Notes: generated by a model not told the origin, from the letters alone. A DNA stretch of 64,000 nucleotides from Alterinioella nitratireducens (GCF_013155465.1 NZ_JABJVX010000008.1:1-64000), one strand, 5' to 3'; positions 44,067-53,687 are shown, counted from the first letter of the stretch. Translations and numbers: made by a program.

Positions 44067-45842
44067 ATGAGCAATGACCAGATCCTCCTCTTCACGCTTT
44101 TCGGGGCCGTCTTCGGACTGCTTCTGTGGGGCCGGTTCCGCTATGACCTGGTGGCGTTCAGCGCGCTGATGGCGGGCGTCGTCCTGGGCGTCGTGCCGGT
44201 CGATGACGCGTTTTCGGGCTTCGGCCACCCGGCCACGCTGGTGGTGGCGCTGGTGCTGATCGTGTCGGCGGGGCTGGTGCGCTCGGGCGCGGTGTTCCTG
44301 ATCACCCGCACGCTGGTCGACAGCACCCGCAGACTCGGCGGCCATATCGCGATCATGGGCAGCGTCGGTGGAATCCTGTCGGCCTTCATGAACAATGTCG
44401 CGGCGCTGGCGCTGCTCATGCCCGTCGATATCGCCACCGCGCGCAAGGCGGGGCGGTCACCGGGGCTCAGCCTGATGCCGCTGTCCTTCGCGACCATCCT
44501 GGGCGGCATGGCCACGCTGATCGGCACACCCCCCAACATCATCATCGCCTCGTTCCGCAACGACGCCCTGGGCGAGCCGTTCTCGATGTTCGATTTCGCC
44601 CCGGTGGGCGGCACGGCGGCCATCGCGGGGCTGGCCTTTGTGGCACTGATCGGCTGGCGCCTGATCCCGAAACGCGATTCCGGCGTCGGGGGCGATCCGC
44701 TGAGCGATCTGTCGCCCTATATCTCGGAGCTGACCCTGCCCGAGGAGAACAGCCTTGTCGGCAAGCGGTTGCAGGACATGATGGAGATCGCCGAGAAATC
44801 CGATGTCGCCATCATGGGGCTGATCCGCGACGGCAAGCGGCGCTTCGGCACCGGGCGCAACCTGGAGCTGCGCGCGGGCGATGTGCTGGTGATGGAAGCC
44901 GCACCCGACGCGCTGGACGAGTTTCGCGCCGCCGCCAAGCTGGATTTCATGCCCGAGGGCCACGCCATCGGCGAGGTGGTCGGCGAAGGCGTGCGCCTGA
45001 CCGAGGTGCTGATCCCGCCCGACAGCCGCCTGGCGGGACGCAGCGCGCAGGCAATCGGCCTCTCGTGGCGCAAGCGCACCGTCCTGATGGGGATCGCACG
45101 GCGCGGCAAACATGTCCGCAAGCGCCTGCGCCAGGCGGTGATCGAACCGGGCGACATCCTGCTTCTGCTGACCCCCACCGATACGACCGAGGACGTGATC
45201 GACTGGATCGGCGGGCTGGCCCTGGCCGACCGGGGCCTTGCGGTGACGCAGGACAGCAAGACCTGGCTGGCCATCGGCTTTTTCGGCGCGGCGGTGCTGG
45301 CGGCCTCGGTCGGGCTGCTCTACCTGCCGATCGCGCTTGGCCTCGTGGTGATCGGCTATGTGCTGGCCAGAATCCTGCCGCTGACCGAGGTCTACACCCA
45401 TATCGAATGGCCCGTGGTGGTGTTGCTCGGCTCGATGATCCCGCTTGGCGCGGCGCTGGAGAGCTCGGGCGGGACCGAACTGATCGCGGGTGCCTTGGTG
45501 GGGCTGACGCAAGGCTTGCCGGCCTGGGCCGTGTTGACGGTGCTGATGGTGGTGACGATGACGCTGTCGGACGTTCTGAACAACACCGCGACGACGATCG
45601 TGGCGGCGCCCGTTGGCATCCAGATGGCAGCCGCGCTGGACAAGAACCCCGACCCGTTCCTGATGGCGGTGGCGGTGGCGGCCTCGGCGGCGTTCCTCAC
45701 CCCGATCGGGCACAAGAACAACACGCTGGTGCTTGGCCCAGGCGGCTACAGTTTCGGGGATTACTGGCGCATGGGGCTGCCGCTTGAGGTCATCGTGGTC
45801 GCCGTCTCGGTCCCCGCGATCCTGGTGTTCTGGCCGCTCTGA
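44067..45842 (+). CDS. SLC13-family permease with two RCK_C (TrkA_C) domains
   Basis: 591 residues. Membrane block 1 (about 1-195) includes [14 protein letters not shown] and [13 protein letters not shown], the SLC13/DASS signature. Two TrkA_C regulatory domains follow (about 215-390, with [15 protein letters not shown]). Membrane block 2 (about 400-591) holds [17 protein letters not shown] and [18 protein letters not shown]. Transports anions such as dicarboxylates or sulfate. It resembles the second permease at 46305 in layout but not closely in sequence. Confidence 0.88.
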   Translation: MSNDQILLFTLFGAVFGLLLWGRFRYDLVAFSALMAGVVLGVVPVDDAFSGFGHPATLVVALVLIVSAGLVRSGAVFLITRTLVDSTRRLGGHIAIMGSVGGILSAFMNNVAALALLMPVDIATARKAGRSPGLSLMPLSFATILGGMATLIGTPPNIIIASFRNDALGEPFSMFDFAPVGGTAAIAGLAFVALIGWRLIPKRDSGVGGDPLSDLSPYISELTLPEENSLVGKRLQDMMEIAEKSDVAIMGLIRDGKRRFGTGRNLELRAGDVLVMEAAPDALDEFRAAAKLDFMPEGHAIGEVVGEGVRLTEVLIPPDSRLAGRSAQAIGLSWRKRTVLMGIARRGKHVRKRLRQAVIEPGDILLLLTPTDTTEDVIDWIGGLALADRGLAVTQDSKTWLAIGFFGAAVLAASVGLLYLPIALGLVVIGYVLARILPLTEVYTHIEWPVVVLLGSMIPLGAALESSGGTELIAGALVGLTQGLPAWAVLTVLMVVTMTLSDVLNNTATTIVAAPVGIQMAAALDKNPDPFLMAVAVAASAAFLTPIGHKNNTLVLGPGGYSFGDYWRMGLPLEVIVVAVSVPAILVFWPL

Positions 45843-45856
45843 TCAGCGGTCGGGCG

Positions 45857-45900
45857 GCGGCCCGTCAACGGGCCGCATCCGCGCTCGGTCGACCGAGCGC
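45857..45900. repeat. Palindromic repeat, copy 1
   Basis: Stem-loop GCGGCCCG-tcaa-CGGGCCGC (45857-45876), four spacer bases, then perfect palindrome GCGCTCGGTCGACCGAGCGC (45881-45900). The same two-unit structure recurs at 48179. Confidence 0.85.
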
Positions 45901-45915
45901 AGGCCCGCGCAGCCT

Positions 45916-46284
45916 TCAGTTGTCGATCCGCTCGGGCGTGACATAGCGCCAGGTACGCCCCGAGCCGTCGCTGATCGTGACATCCGCCGCGGGCACCAGC
46001 GCCGATTGCAGGCCAAGCGCGGTCAGCACCTCGCTGAACACCATCCGCACCGGGTTGGTGCCCGGCTGGATCGCAACGTTATAATCATAGCGCGCGCTGC
46101 AATCCGTGAACCGGCCGGACCACCCCCCGGCTTCCCCCGCGGGCCGCGGGCCGATGCAGCGCTCTCCGTTCGACATGCGCACCGTCAGGTGGGTCTGGGA
46201 CAGCGTGACATCCGCCGGGCGGGGTGCGCCGAAACTGGTGCAGGCGCCAAGCGCCAGGGCGGGGATCAGGGCAAAAACGCGCAT
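45916..46284 (-). CDS. Small lipoprotein, unknown function
   Basis: 122 residues with lipobox LGAC (Cys15). The mature part has a Cys pair (GERCIGPRP and FTDCSARYDY) and ends WRYVTPERIDN. It looks like a beta-rich periplasmic protein. No family recognised. It sits between the two SLC13 permease genes and is co-directional with the downstream-oriented second one. Confidence 0.7.
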   Translation of the reverse strand: MRVFALIPALALGACTSFGAPRPADVTLSQTHLTVRMSNGERCIGPRPAGEAGGWSGRFTDCSARYDYNVAIQPGTNPVRMVFSEVLTALGLQSALVPAADVTISDGSGRTWRYVTPERIDN

Positions 46285-46304
46285 ATCGTGGTCCTTTCAA
46301 CGGG

Positions 46305-48083
46305 TCACAACGGCCAGATCAGGGGGATGACGAGGCTCGACACCACCCCCAGGCTCAGATTGAGGGGTATACCGATTTTCATGAAATCCGTGAAGCGGTA
46401 ACCGCCGGGGCCATAGACCAGCATGTTGGTCTGATAGCCGATGGGTGTCGCGAAACTGGCCGAGGCGGCGATCATCACCGCGATGACCAGCGGGCGGGGG
46501 TCGACGCCGATGGCGGTGCCAAGGCCGATGGCCACGGGCGTCACGACCACGGCAACGGCGTTGTTCGAGACCAGTTCCGTCAACACCGAGGTGATCAGGT
46601 AGATGGCCCAGATCAGGAAGAACGGGTGCAGCCCGGTGAGACCCGGCGCCAGCGTATCGACGATCAGCGCCACCGCGCCGGTGGCCTCCAGCGCCGCGCC
46701 GATGGCAAGCATCGAGAAGATCAGCGCCAGAAGCCGCCCGTCGATGAAGGAGAACGCCTCCTCCGCGTCGATGCAGCGGGTCAGGAGGACGACGGCCACC
46801 GCCAGCACGGCGGCCAGGAAGATCGGCGCGATGCCGAGGGCCGCCAGCGCCACGATCCCGGCCATGGCGACGAAGGCGACCGGTGCCCGCCCCCGGCGAT
46901 AGGCGCGTTCGGTGGGCTGGCTGACATCGACCAGGTTCATTTCGCTGGCGAGGCGGCGGATATCGGCGGGATCGCCCTCGATCAGCAGGGTGTCGCCGAC
47001 CCGCACGACAAGCTGGTCCAGCTGCCGCCCGATATTCTGGTTCCGGCGATGCACGGCCAGCGGATAGACCCCGTAGCGCCGACGCAGGCGCAACGAGCCG
47101 AGCGAGCGGCCCACCATGCGGCATTCCGGCGTGATCAGCACCTCGACGGTGGTGGTCTCGACCGAGGAGAGCTTGTCCACCGTGCGCAGATCCTTGCTGG
47201 CCTGAAGGCCGAGCACCTCCGCCATGTCGGTGCGCAAAACGACGCGGTCGCCCGCCTGCAACTCCACCTCGGCCATGTTGCGGCGCAGGGACGCATCGCC
47301 GCGCAGCACGTCAATGAGGCGCATCCCGTCGCGGCGAAAGAGGTCCACCTCGTTCACATTCTGGCCGATGAAAGCGCTGTCCTCGGGCACCGCCACCTCG
47401 GTAAAGAACTTCATCCGCTTGCGCCCCGACAGCATGTCGGCCATCGAGTCGCGCTCGGGCAGCAGTTTCGGCCCGAGCAGCGCCATGTAGGCCATGCCCC
47501 AGATCACCACCACGATGCCCATCGGCGTGACCTCGAAAATCGTGAACGGGGCCAGGCCGTTGGCGCGCGCCACACCATCCACCAGCAGGTTGGTCGAGGT
47601 GCCAATGAGGGTCAGCGTGCCGCCCATGATCGCGCCATAGCTGAGCGGGATCAGCAGTTTCGATGCGGGCCGCCCGAGCGAGCGGGCAATCTGCACGAAG
47701 ACCGGGATCATCACCACGACCACCGGCGTGTTGGAGACGAAGGCCGAGGCGACGACGACAAAGGCCAGAAGCCCCGCCAGCGCCCGCTTGGGCCGGGTCT
47801 GCGCCTGCGCCTCGGCATGGTTGGAAAACCACGACAGCGCGCCGGTGCGCACCAGCGCGCCCATCACGATGAACATCGCGGCGATGGTCCAGGGGGCGGG
47901 GTTGGACAGCACGGACAGCGCGTCCTGGTAGGGCAAGAGGCCGAGCGCCAGCAGCACGGCGGCACCTGCGATGGCCACGACCTCGGCGGGGTAGGTCTCA
48001 CGCACGAACATCACGAACATCGCCGCGACGACGCCAAGGGTCAGGATCGACTGCATCGCAGGCGAGAGCATCTCGGCAATCAT
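46305..48083 (-). CDS. SLC13-family permease with two RCK_C domains (second copy)
   Basis: 592 residues: membrane block with FVSNTPVVVVMIPVFVQIA and LIGTSTNLLVDGVA, two TrkA_C domains (about 205-375), and a second block with LVSNNAVAVVVTPVAIG and ATPIGYQTNMLVYGPGGY. The TSTN/YQTN motifs are of the SLC13 anion-transporter type, often sulfate or dicarboxylate. The ATG at 48083 may be followed by a better start at residue 5 or 10. Confidence 0.88.
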   Translation of the reverse strand: MIAEMLSPAMQSILTLGVVAAMFVMFVRETYPAEVVAIAGAAVLLALGLLPYQDALSVLSNPAPWTIAAMFIVMGALVRTGALSWFSNHAEAQAQTRPKRALAGLLAFVVVASAFVSNTPVVVVMIPVFVQIARSLGRPASKLLIPLSYGAIMGGTLTLIGTSTNLLVDGVARANGLAPFTIFEVTPMGIVVVIWGMAYMALLGPKLLPERDSMADMLSGRKRMKFFTEVAVPEDSAFIGQNVNEVDLFRRDGMRLIDVLRGDASLRRNMAEVELQAGDRVVLRTDMAEVLGLQASKDLRTVDKLSSVETTTVEVLITPECRMVGRSLGSLRLRRRYGVYPLAVHRRNQNIGRQLDQLVVRVGDTLLIEGDPADIRRLASEMNLVDVSQPTERAYRRGRAPVAFVAMAGIVALAALGIAPIFLAAVLAVAVVLLTRCIDAEEAFSFIDGRLLALIFSMLAIGAALEATGAVALIVDTLAPGLTGLHPFFLIWAIYLITSVLTELVSNNAVAVVVTPVAIGLGTAIGVDPRPLVIAVMIAASASFATPIGYQTNMLVYGPGGYRFTDFMKIGIPLNLSLGVVSSLVIPLIWPL

Positions 48084-48178
48084 GACTGTGTTCGGCCCCC
48101 TCGGGTTGCGCGCCCCATCATTGGCCGGTCAGTGCCGCCACCGCAAGGCCCTGTTTCGGGGGGCGGATGATCCGGGCG

Positions 48179-48222
48179 GCGGCCCGTCGCCGGGCCGCTT
48201 TTGCGCTCGGTCGACCGAGCGC
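48179..48222. repeat. Palindromic repeat, copy 2
   Basis: GCGGCCCG-tcgc-CGGGCCGC (48179-48198), spacer TTTT, then GCGCTCGGTCGACCGAGCGC (48203-48222), identical to the second unit of copy 1 at 45881. Both copies lie next to SLC13 permease genes. Confidence 0.85.
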
Positions 48223-48233
48223 GGCGCCACGCG

Positions 48234-49058
48234 TCACGCCACCGGATCGGGGCCGGATTGGCCAAGCCGCCCGCCAACGCGCACCGGGTCGATGCGCAGC
48301 GCCTTGCCGGTCCTGTCATCGGTTTCGACATAGACGCCGGACAGTGTCGCGGGGCCCCGCGCGGGCGTAAAGCGGTTCTTCTGCATCCCCGTGATGAAGC
48401 GGCGCAGGGGCTCATCCTTCTCCATCCCGATGACAGAATCGTAATCGCCGCACATCCCCGCATCGCTCAGATACGCTGTGCCGCCCGGCAGGATCATCGC
48501 ATCGGCGGTCGGCACATGGGTATGGGTGCCGACGACCAATGACGCGCGGCCATCGCAGAAATGCCCCACGGCCATTTTCTCGGATGTCGCCTCGCAATGG
48601 ATGTCGACGATGCTGGCCGCCGCCGATGCGCCGAGCGGATGGGTGCGCAGCACGGTTTCCAGCGCCGAGAACGGATCCGAAAAGGGCCGCTTCATGAACA
48701 CCTGCCCAAGCGCCTGCGCCACCAGAACCTTGCGCCCGCCTGGGGCCTCAAAAAGGCGCGCGCCGCTGCCCGGCGCCGTCTTGGCATAGTTCAGCGGCCG
48801 CAGGATGCGCGGCTCCTTCTCGATAAATTGCAGCATGTCGCGCTGATCGAAGGCATGATCGCCAAGCGTCAGGCAATCGGCCCCGGCCTTCAGCAGCAAT
48901 TCCGCGTGCGCCGTGGTCAGCCCGTGCCCGGAGGAGGCATTCTCGCCGTTCACCACGACGAAATCCAGCCGCCAGTCCTTGCGCAGCTTCGGCAGTGTCT
49001 CACAAACGGCGGTGCGGCCCGCGCGGCCCATCACGTCGCCAAGAAAAAGAAGTCTCAT
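48234..49058 (-). CDS. YmdB-family metallophosphoesterase
   Basis: 274 residues of the TIGR00282/YmdB family. Metal ligands: FLGDVMGRAGR at the N-terminus, VVNGENASSGHG, TLGDHAFDQ and THTHVPTAD. Bacillus YmdB is a cyclic-nucleotide phosphodiesterase affecting biofilm and motility; the substrate here is not fixed by sequence. Its ATG overlaps the cyclo-ligase stop (ATGA), so they form a coupled pair. Confidence 0.92.
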   Translation of the reverse strand: MRLLFLGDVMGRAGRTAVCETLPKLRKDWRLDFVVVNGENASSGHGLTTAHAELLLKAGADCLTLGDHAFDQRDMLQFIEKEPRILRPLNYAKTAPGSGARLFEAPGGRKVLVAQALGQVFMKRPFSDPFSALETVLRTHPLGASAAASIVDIHCEATSEKMAVGHFCDGRASLVVGTHTHVPTADAMILPGGTAYLSDAGMCGDYDSVIGMEKDEPLRRFITGMQKNRFTPARGPATLSGVYVETDDRTGKALRIDPVRVGGRLGQSGPDPVA

Positions 49059-49684
49059 ATCCCCGGCTTAGGGGGTCTGGACGGGTCCGGCAAGGGCCGG
49101 ATCACGCGCGATTCCGTGACCACGCCGTCCAGCAGCTGGTCGGTCTCCTCCACCACCAGCCCGGTCAGCTCCTGCGCGTCATAGGCAAATCCGATCGCCC
49201 GCGTCGGGCGCGTCGCCCTCAGCCCCTCCAGCGTGCGGTCATAGAACCCGCCGCCATAGCCGATCCGGTTGCACCCGGAGTCGAAGCCGACCAGAGGCAC
49301 GATCAGGATATCGGGCTCCAGCCAATCGCCCGTCTCGGGCACCAGCGCGCCGAACGGGCCATCCACCATCGCGCCATCCGGTCGCCATTCGCGGAACCTG
49401 AGCGGCAGGGCCCGCCCCGCGATCACCGGCACGCAAATCCGGTTGTGGTCCGCCAGCGCCGCCATCACCGGCAGCGGGTCGATCTCGGTGCGCATCGGCA
49501 TGTAGCCTGCGATGATCTGGTCCCGGACCGGGCCGATTTCCTCCAGCAGGGCGGCCTGCGCGGGCCCGTCCAGCCCGGTGCCAAAGGCCACTTCGCGGGC
49601 AGCGAAGGCGGCCTCGCGCAGGGCGGTTTTCTTCCGGGTCATCTCCATGGCGGCGACCTTCTCCTCTTGCGGCGGGAATGCCAA
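49055..49684 (-). CDS. 5-formyltetrahydrofolate cyclo-ligase
   Basis: It converts 5-formyl-THF to 5,10-methenyl-THF with ATP, returning the storage form to the folate pool. 209 residues with the family motif RIGYGGGFYDRTL near residue 140, plus PDILIVPLVGFD. The start may be M1 (49684) or the ATG at 49648 (MEMTRKKTALREA is typical). It is the first gene of the pair with YmdB. Confidence 0.9.
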   Translation of the reverse strand: MAFPPQEEKVAAMEMTRKKTALREAAFAAREVAFGTGLDGPAQAALLEEIGPVRDQIIAGYMPMRTEIDPLPVMAALADHNRICVPVIAGRALPLRFREWRPDGAMVDGPFGALVPETGDWLEPDILIVPLVGFDSGCNRIGYGGGFYDRTLEGLRATRPTRAIGFAYDAQELTGLVVEETDQLLDGVVTESRVIRPLPDPSRPPKPGI

Positions 49685-49729
49685 GGGGGTTTGCTGAACG
49701 CGACCTTAGCAACGCCCGGAGCCGCCGCC

Positions 49730-50347
49730 ATGCTGACATTCGACCACCTCGCGATATCCTGCGACCCGCTGAAGTCGGGCGTGGCGCATGTCGAAGAGGC
49801 CCTGGGCGTCCGCCTGTCGCCCGAGGGCAAGCACCCCCACATGGGCACGCATAACCGTCTGCTGTCGCTCGGTGGGGGCGAATATCTCGAGGTCATCGCC
49901 ATCGACCCCGACGCCCCCGGCCCCGATCAGCCGCGCTGGTTCGACCTGGACCGGTTCGAAGGCCCCCCGCGCGTGACCAACTGGATCTGCCGCTGCGACG
50001 ATTTGCAGGCCGCCATGGCGCTGGCCCCGGACGGCATCGGCAAGGTCTGGGATCTTGAGCGCGCAGAGTTTCGCTGGCGCATGACCATCCCCGAGGATGG
50101 GTGTCTGCCCTTCGACGGCTGTTTTCCCGCGCTCATCGAATGGCAGGGCGCGGCGCACCCGGCCAAGCGGCTGCCCGATGCGGGCGTGCGCCTCAAGGAG
50201 ATGGTCCTCTACCACCCCGAGGCCGACGCGCTGAGGGCCGCGCTTGCCCCGCTGATCAGTGACGACCGGATTGCCGTGCGGCAAGGCGACCAGCCCGAGA
50301 TACGGGCGCTGTTCTCCACCCGGTCGGACGATGTCGACCTGTGGTAA
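49730..50347 (+). CDS. VOC-fold protein (glyoxalase-like domain)
   Basis: 205 residues starting MLTFDHLAISCDPLKSGVAH, with GTHNRLLSLGGGEYLEVIAI. This matches the Glyoxalase_3-like VOC family, in which a dimer of beta-alpha-beta units makes a metal site with His and Glu residues. The substrate is unknown. It overlaps the GNAT gene by 7 bases, suggesting a functional pair. Confidence 0.85.
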   Translation: MLTFDHLAISCDPLKSGVAHVEEALGVRLSPEGKHPHMGTHNRLLSLGGGEYLEVIAIDPDAPGPDQPRWFDLDRFEGPPRVTNWICRCDDLQAAMALAPDGIGKVWDLERAEFRWRMTIPEDGCLPFDGCFPALIEWQGAAHPAKRLPDAGVRLKEMVLYHPEADALRAALAPLISDDRIAVRQGDQPEIRALFSTRSDDVDLW

Positions 50348-50811
50348 GCGCCGCCACGCCCGATGACGCCGGGGGCATCGCGGCGCTCTGGAACGTGGTG
50401 ATCCGGGACACCGCGTCCACCTTCACGACCGTCGAGAAAACCGCGGCGGATGTGGCCGGGGCAATCGCCCGCCAGCCCTTTTTCGTGGCACGATCCGGCG
50501 GGCGGGTGACCGGCTTTGCCACCGCGTTCCAGTTTCGGAGCGGGCCGGGTTATGTCCACACGCTGGAACACTCGATCCATGTCGCGGACGACGCGAAGGG
50601 GCGCGGGCTTGGCCGGGCGTTGCTGACGCGGCTGGAGGATCACGCCCGCACTGCTGGCACACATTCCCTCATTGCCGCGATCTCCGGCGAAAACGCGGAT
50701 GGCATCGCCTTTCACGCGACTCTTGGATACACGCGGATTGCCCGCCTGCCCCAGGTCGGCTGGAAATTCGGGCGCTGGCACGATCTTGTGCTGATGCAGA
50801 AATTCCTCTGA
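50341..50811 (+). CDS. GNAT N-acetyltransferase (phosphinothricin acetyltransferase-like)
   Basis: 156 residues of GNAT fold: VADDAKGRGLGRALLTRLED is the acetyl-CoA P-loop motif, and the C-terminal QVGWKFGRWHDLVLMQ is typical of the PAT/methionine sulfoximine acetyltransferase subgroup. These acetylate small amines or toxic amino-acid analogues. The GTG at 50341 overlaps the preceding gene's stop. Confidence 0.88.
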   Translation: MVSAATPDDAGGIAALWNVVIRDTASTFTTVEKTAADVAGAIARQPFFVARSGGRVTGFATAFQFRSGPGYVHTLEHSIHVADDAKGRGLGRALLTRLEDHARTAGTHSLIAAISGENADGIAFHATLGYTRIARLPQVGWKFGRWHDLVLMQKFL

Positions 50812-50843
50812 CATTTCCGGTCGCAAGCGTTAGACAGGCCCCC

Positions 50844-51527
50844 ATGTCACTTTGGACCCGGATCACCGAAGCGCTTTCTGCCCTTGCCTCCGGCGAGGGG
50901 CTCGGAGCGATGTTCGACAAGCTGCGCAAGCCGCCCGAACTGACCGTGGGGTTCGCCATTGCCGTCATTGCACTCGGGGCCAAGATGGCCAAGGCCGACG
51001 GGCGCGTTACCCGCAACGAGGTCACCGCCTTTCGTGAGGTCTTTGCCATCCCGCAGGCCGATGAGAAATCGGCGGCCCGCGTCTTCAACCTGGCGCGCGA
51101 GGATGTGGCGGGGTTCGAGGATTACGCGCGCAAGATCGCCGCCATGTTCCACAGCGACAGCGCGGTCCTGTCCGACCTGATGGATGGTCTTTTCCACATC
51201 GCCGTGGCCGATGGCACCTATCACCCGAACGAGGATCTGTTCCTGGCCCGCGTGGCCGAGATCTTCGGCATGACCAAGCGCGAGTTCGCCGCCCTGCGCG
51301 CGCGCAACGTGCCCGATGCGCGCCCCGATCCCTATACCGTCCTCGGCGTCGACAGCAGCATGTCGCTGGAAGATATCCGCAAGGTCTGGCGCGGCCTCGT
51401 GCGGGACACCCATCCCGACCGGATGATGGCACGCGGCGTGCCGGAGGAGGCGATCAAGCTGGCGCAATCCCGCCTCATTGCCATCAACAACGCCTGGGAA
51501 GAGATCCAGACACATCACGGGGGGTAG
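50844..51527 (+). CDS. DjlA-like co-chaperone (TerB + J domain)
   Basis: 227 residues: a TerB-like helical domain (about 30-150, with AKADGRVTRNEVTAFREVF and AVADGTYHPNEDLF) and a C-terminal J domain (about 166-227) with DTHPDRM, the HPD loop that stimulates Hsp70 ATPase. Unlike E. coli DjlA there is no N-terminal membrane helix, so it is probably cytosolic. Confidence 0.9.
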   Translation: MSLWTRITEALSALASGEGLGAMFDKLRKPPELTVGFAIAVIALGAKMAKADGRVTRNEVTAFREVFAIPQADEKSAARVFNLAREDVAGFEDYARKIAAMFHSDSAVLSDLMDGLFHIAVADGTYHPNEDLFLARVAEIFGMTKREFAALRARNVPDARPDPYTVLGVDSSMSLEDIRKVWRGLVRDTHPDRMMARGVPEEAIKLAQSRLIAINNAWEEIQTHHGG

Positions 51528-51534
51528 AACCGCG

Positions 51535-52569
51535 ATGCGCATCGCCACCTATAACGTGGAATGGTTCGCCAATCTCTTCGATGATGCGGGCGCGCTTCTG
51601 GACGATGGCGGCTGGTCCGGGCGGCAGGATGTCACGCGCGAGGACCAGATCGCGGCGCTGGCCCAGGTCTTCCGCGCCATCGACGCCGACGCGGTGATGG
51701 TGATCGAGGCGCCGGACAGTTCGCGCCACCGCGACGGGGCGCTTGCCTTGGCCAATTTCGCGGCGCTGGCGGGTATCCGGGCGCGCGAGGTGCTGATCGG
51801 CTATCCAAATGACACGCAGCAGGAGATCATGCTGCTCTACGATCCCGACGTGATGTCGGCGCGCCATGATCCCGTCGGGTTCGAGACCGGCAAGAAGGGC
51901 TCACGCAACCCGCCGCGCTTCGACAGCACCTTCCGCATCGACCTGGATATCGACGCGACCGAAGACCTGATCACCTTTTCCAAGCCGCCGCTGGAGGCCG
52001 CGATCGAGACCGCGCAGGGCCGTTTCCGCATGATCGGGGCCCATGTGAAATCGAAAGCGCCGCATGGCGCGCGCAACCGCGATGACATGATGCGCCTGGC
52101 CATCGCCAACCGGCGCAAGCAACTGGCGCAATGTATCTGGCTGCGGGCCCGCGTGACGCATCACCTTGAGGAAGGCGACCCGCTGATCCTGGCGGGCGAC
52201 CTGAATGACGGGCCGGGGCTGGATGAATTCGAGGAGCTGTTCGGCCGCTCGGGGGTGGAGGTGATCCTCGGCTCCGACCTGCCCGACGAGATGCAGCTCT
52301 ACGACCCCCATGCCGCGCGCGCCCTGCAAAGCCGGATCGCCGCCCAACCGGCCACGGCGCGGTTCTACCTGCGCGACGAAAACCGCTACCTCTCGGCGCT
52401 GTTGGATTACCTCATGGTCTGCCCGCTCATGCGCCCGCGTGCATCAGACTGGCGCATCTGGCACCCGTTCGACGACCCCGCCTGCTGGCGCGACGATACG
52501 CTTTGCAAGGCACTGCTGACCGCATCGGACCATTTCCCGGTCACGGTTCAGCTTGCAGCGCAGGATTGA
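51535..52569 (+). CDS. Endonuclease/exonuclease/phosphatase family protein
   Basis: 344 residues with the EEP fold: MRIATYNVEWFANLF at the start (metal-binding Asn), VMVIEAPDSS (catalytic Glu), LILAGDLNDGPG (GDxND) and SDHFPV (SDH) at the end. All the phosphodiesterase residues appear present. It could act on DNA, a phospholipid or inositol phosphate; sequence alone does not decide. It starts 7 bases after the DjlA-like gene. Confidence 0.88.
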   Translation: MRIATYNVEWFANLFDDAGALLDDGGWSGRQDVTREDQIAALAQVFRAIDADAVMVIEAPDSSRHRDGALALANFAALAGIRAREVLIGYPNDTQQEIMLLYDPDVMSARHDPVGFETGKKGSRNPPRFDSTFRIDLDIDATEDLITFSKPPLEAAIETAQGRFRMIGAHVKSKAPHGARNRDDMMRLAIANRRKQLAQCIWLRARVTHHLEEGDPLILAGDLNDGPGLDEFEELFGRSGVEVILGSDLPDEMQLYDPHAARALQSRIAAQPATARFYLRDENRYLSALLDYLMVCPLMRPRASDWRIWHPFDDPACWRDDTLCKALLTASDHFPVTVQLAAQD

Positions 52570-52601
52570 AACGCGGCCTCTGCCCGCCCATATTCAGAGC
52601 C

Positions 52602-52946
52602 ATGAAACAGATCCTGCCCGCCGCCCTTTGCCTGACCCTCGCCCTGCCCGCCACCGCGCAGGAGACGGAGGAGCCGGGTATCCGTGACGGCTTCGGCCTG
52701 CTGTCCGAGGGCTCGCGCCTTATCCTTGAGGGTCTGGTGGATGAGATGCGCCCCGTCTTCGAGGAACAGATGCTGCCGCTGTTGCAGGATCTGAGCGGCA
52801 TGATCGACGATCTTTCGGCCTATCACGCGCCCGAGATGCTGCCCAATGGCGATATCCTGATCCGCCGCCGCACCGACCCCGAGGATGCCCCCGAGGATGC
52901 CCCCGAGGCCGGGGAAGAGCCGACGACCGAGCCTGTCGACCTCTGA
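52602..52946 (+). CDS. Small secreted acidic protein
   Basis: 114 residues with a signal peptide (ALCLTLALPATAQ). The core is a helical segment (LLSEGSRLILEGLVDEMRPV); the C-terminus is acidic with DPEDAPEDAPEAGEEP. Relatives have been labelled AAA ATPase in databases, but there is no P-loop, so such a label is unsupported. Role unknown. Confidence 0.7.
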   Translation: MKQILPAALCLTLALPATAQETEEPGIRDGFGLLSEGSRLILEGLVDEMRPVFEEQMLPLLQDLSGMIDDLSAYHAPEMLPNGDILIRRRTDPEDAPEDAPEAGEEPTTEPVDL

Positions 52947-52951
52947 CAGAT

Positions 52952-53320
52952 CTACATCTGGTCGCCGTCATCGACCGGGATACGGCGATCCGATTGCCGG
53001 GCGATTTCCTCGCGCACCTGTTGGGCGCAGTCCTGCACCCGGAAACAGTCCACCGGAACCCCGCGCACGTTGATCTCATCGTAATAGATCGTCCGGCGTT
53101 GGCCGTAATACTGGCTGTCGCTGTCATCGTCGGTGAAGGTCCGTTCGACCCGCGTCACCAGATAGGTCTGACCATCGACGGTAATGGCCGCGCCCTCGCT
53201 GCGCTCCACGACATCGCCCATGGCCTCGTTGAGGAGATTCGTCCGGTTCGTGGCGACGATACCGGAATCGCAGGCGCTCAGGCCCATGGTCACCACCAGG
53301 GCGGCAAGGAATTTCTGCAC
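52952..53320 (-). CDS. Lipoprotein, unknown function
   Basis: 122 residues from GTG 53320 (MQKFLAALVVTMGLSACDSG), lipobox LSAC, with AGGGGGAAAA upstream. The mature portion carries ITVDGQTYLVTRVERTFTDD and a Cys pair (VDCFRVQDC). A similar small lipoprotein lies 52 bp upstream. Convergent with the preceding gene. Confidence 0.7.
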   Translation of the reverse strand: MQKFLAALVVTMGLSACDSGIVATNRTNLLNEAMGDVVERSEGAAITVDGQTYLVTRVERTFTDDDSDSQYYGQRRTIYYDEINVRGVPVDCFRVQDCAQQVREEIARQSDRRIPVDDGDQM

Positions 53321-53372
53321 GGGTTTTCCCCCTTCATTCTGCACGAGGGAGGGCCGATCGCCCCGCGCGGCA

Positions 53373-53687
53373 TCAATAATCGTCGTCGCCCTCATTCGTA
53401 TTGGCAAGGCCGCGTTCCAGGGCATCCTGGCAGCTTTCGCCATCACAGGCGACCCGCCGCATCCCGATGATGACATAGCGCCGGGTCTCGATCCGCCCAC
53501 CGCTATATTCGAACGTGATGTCCTGCACCTCGTAGGCGCGTCCCTGATACCGGATGATCTCCACCAGGTCGCGGTTCGCCACGGTGCTGTACTGCCTTAC
53601 CGGAAAGGCGGAATCGCCCGAAAATTCGCATCCCGCCACGCCGCCGACCGCAAGCACGATAGAAACGGCCAATATCGGTCTGTTCAT
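53373..53687 (-). CDS. Lipoprotein, unknown function
   Basis: 104 residues with lipobox VAGC (Cys20). The mature part has LVEIIRYQGRAYEVQDITFE and CDGESCQDAL (two Cys), and ends DDDY. Its overall design, a beta-rich body with a C-terminal Cys pair, resembles the downstream 52952 lipoprotein. Function unknown. Confidence 0.7.
   Translation of the reverse strand: MNRPILAVSIVLAVGGVAGCEFSGDSAFPVRQYSTVANRDLVEIIRYQGRAYEVQDITFEYSGGRIETRRYVIIGMRRVACDGESCQDALERGLANTNEGDDDY

Noticed and set aside
46224-48170. 648-codon plus-strand frame opposite the second SLC13 permease
   Set aside because: Arg/His/Asp-rich translation with no domain, fully antisense to a convincing permease.
52602-52946. Possible AAA ATPase label
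   Set aside because: There is no Walker A or B motif; the protein is a short secreted acidic polypeptide.
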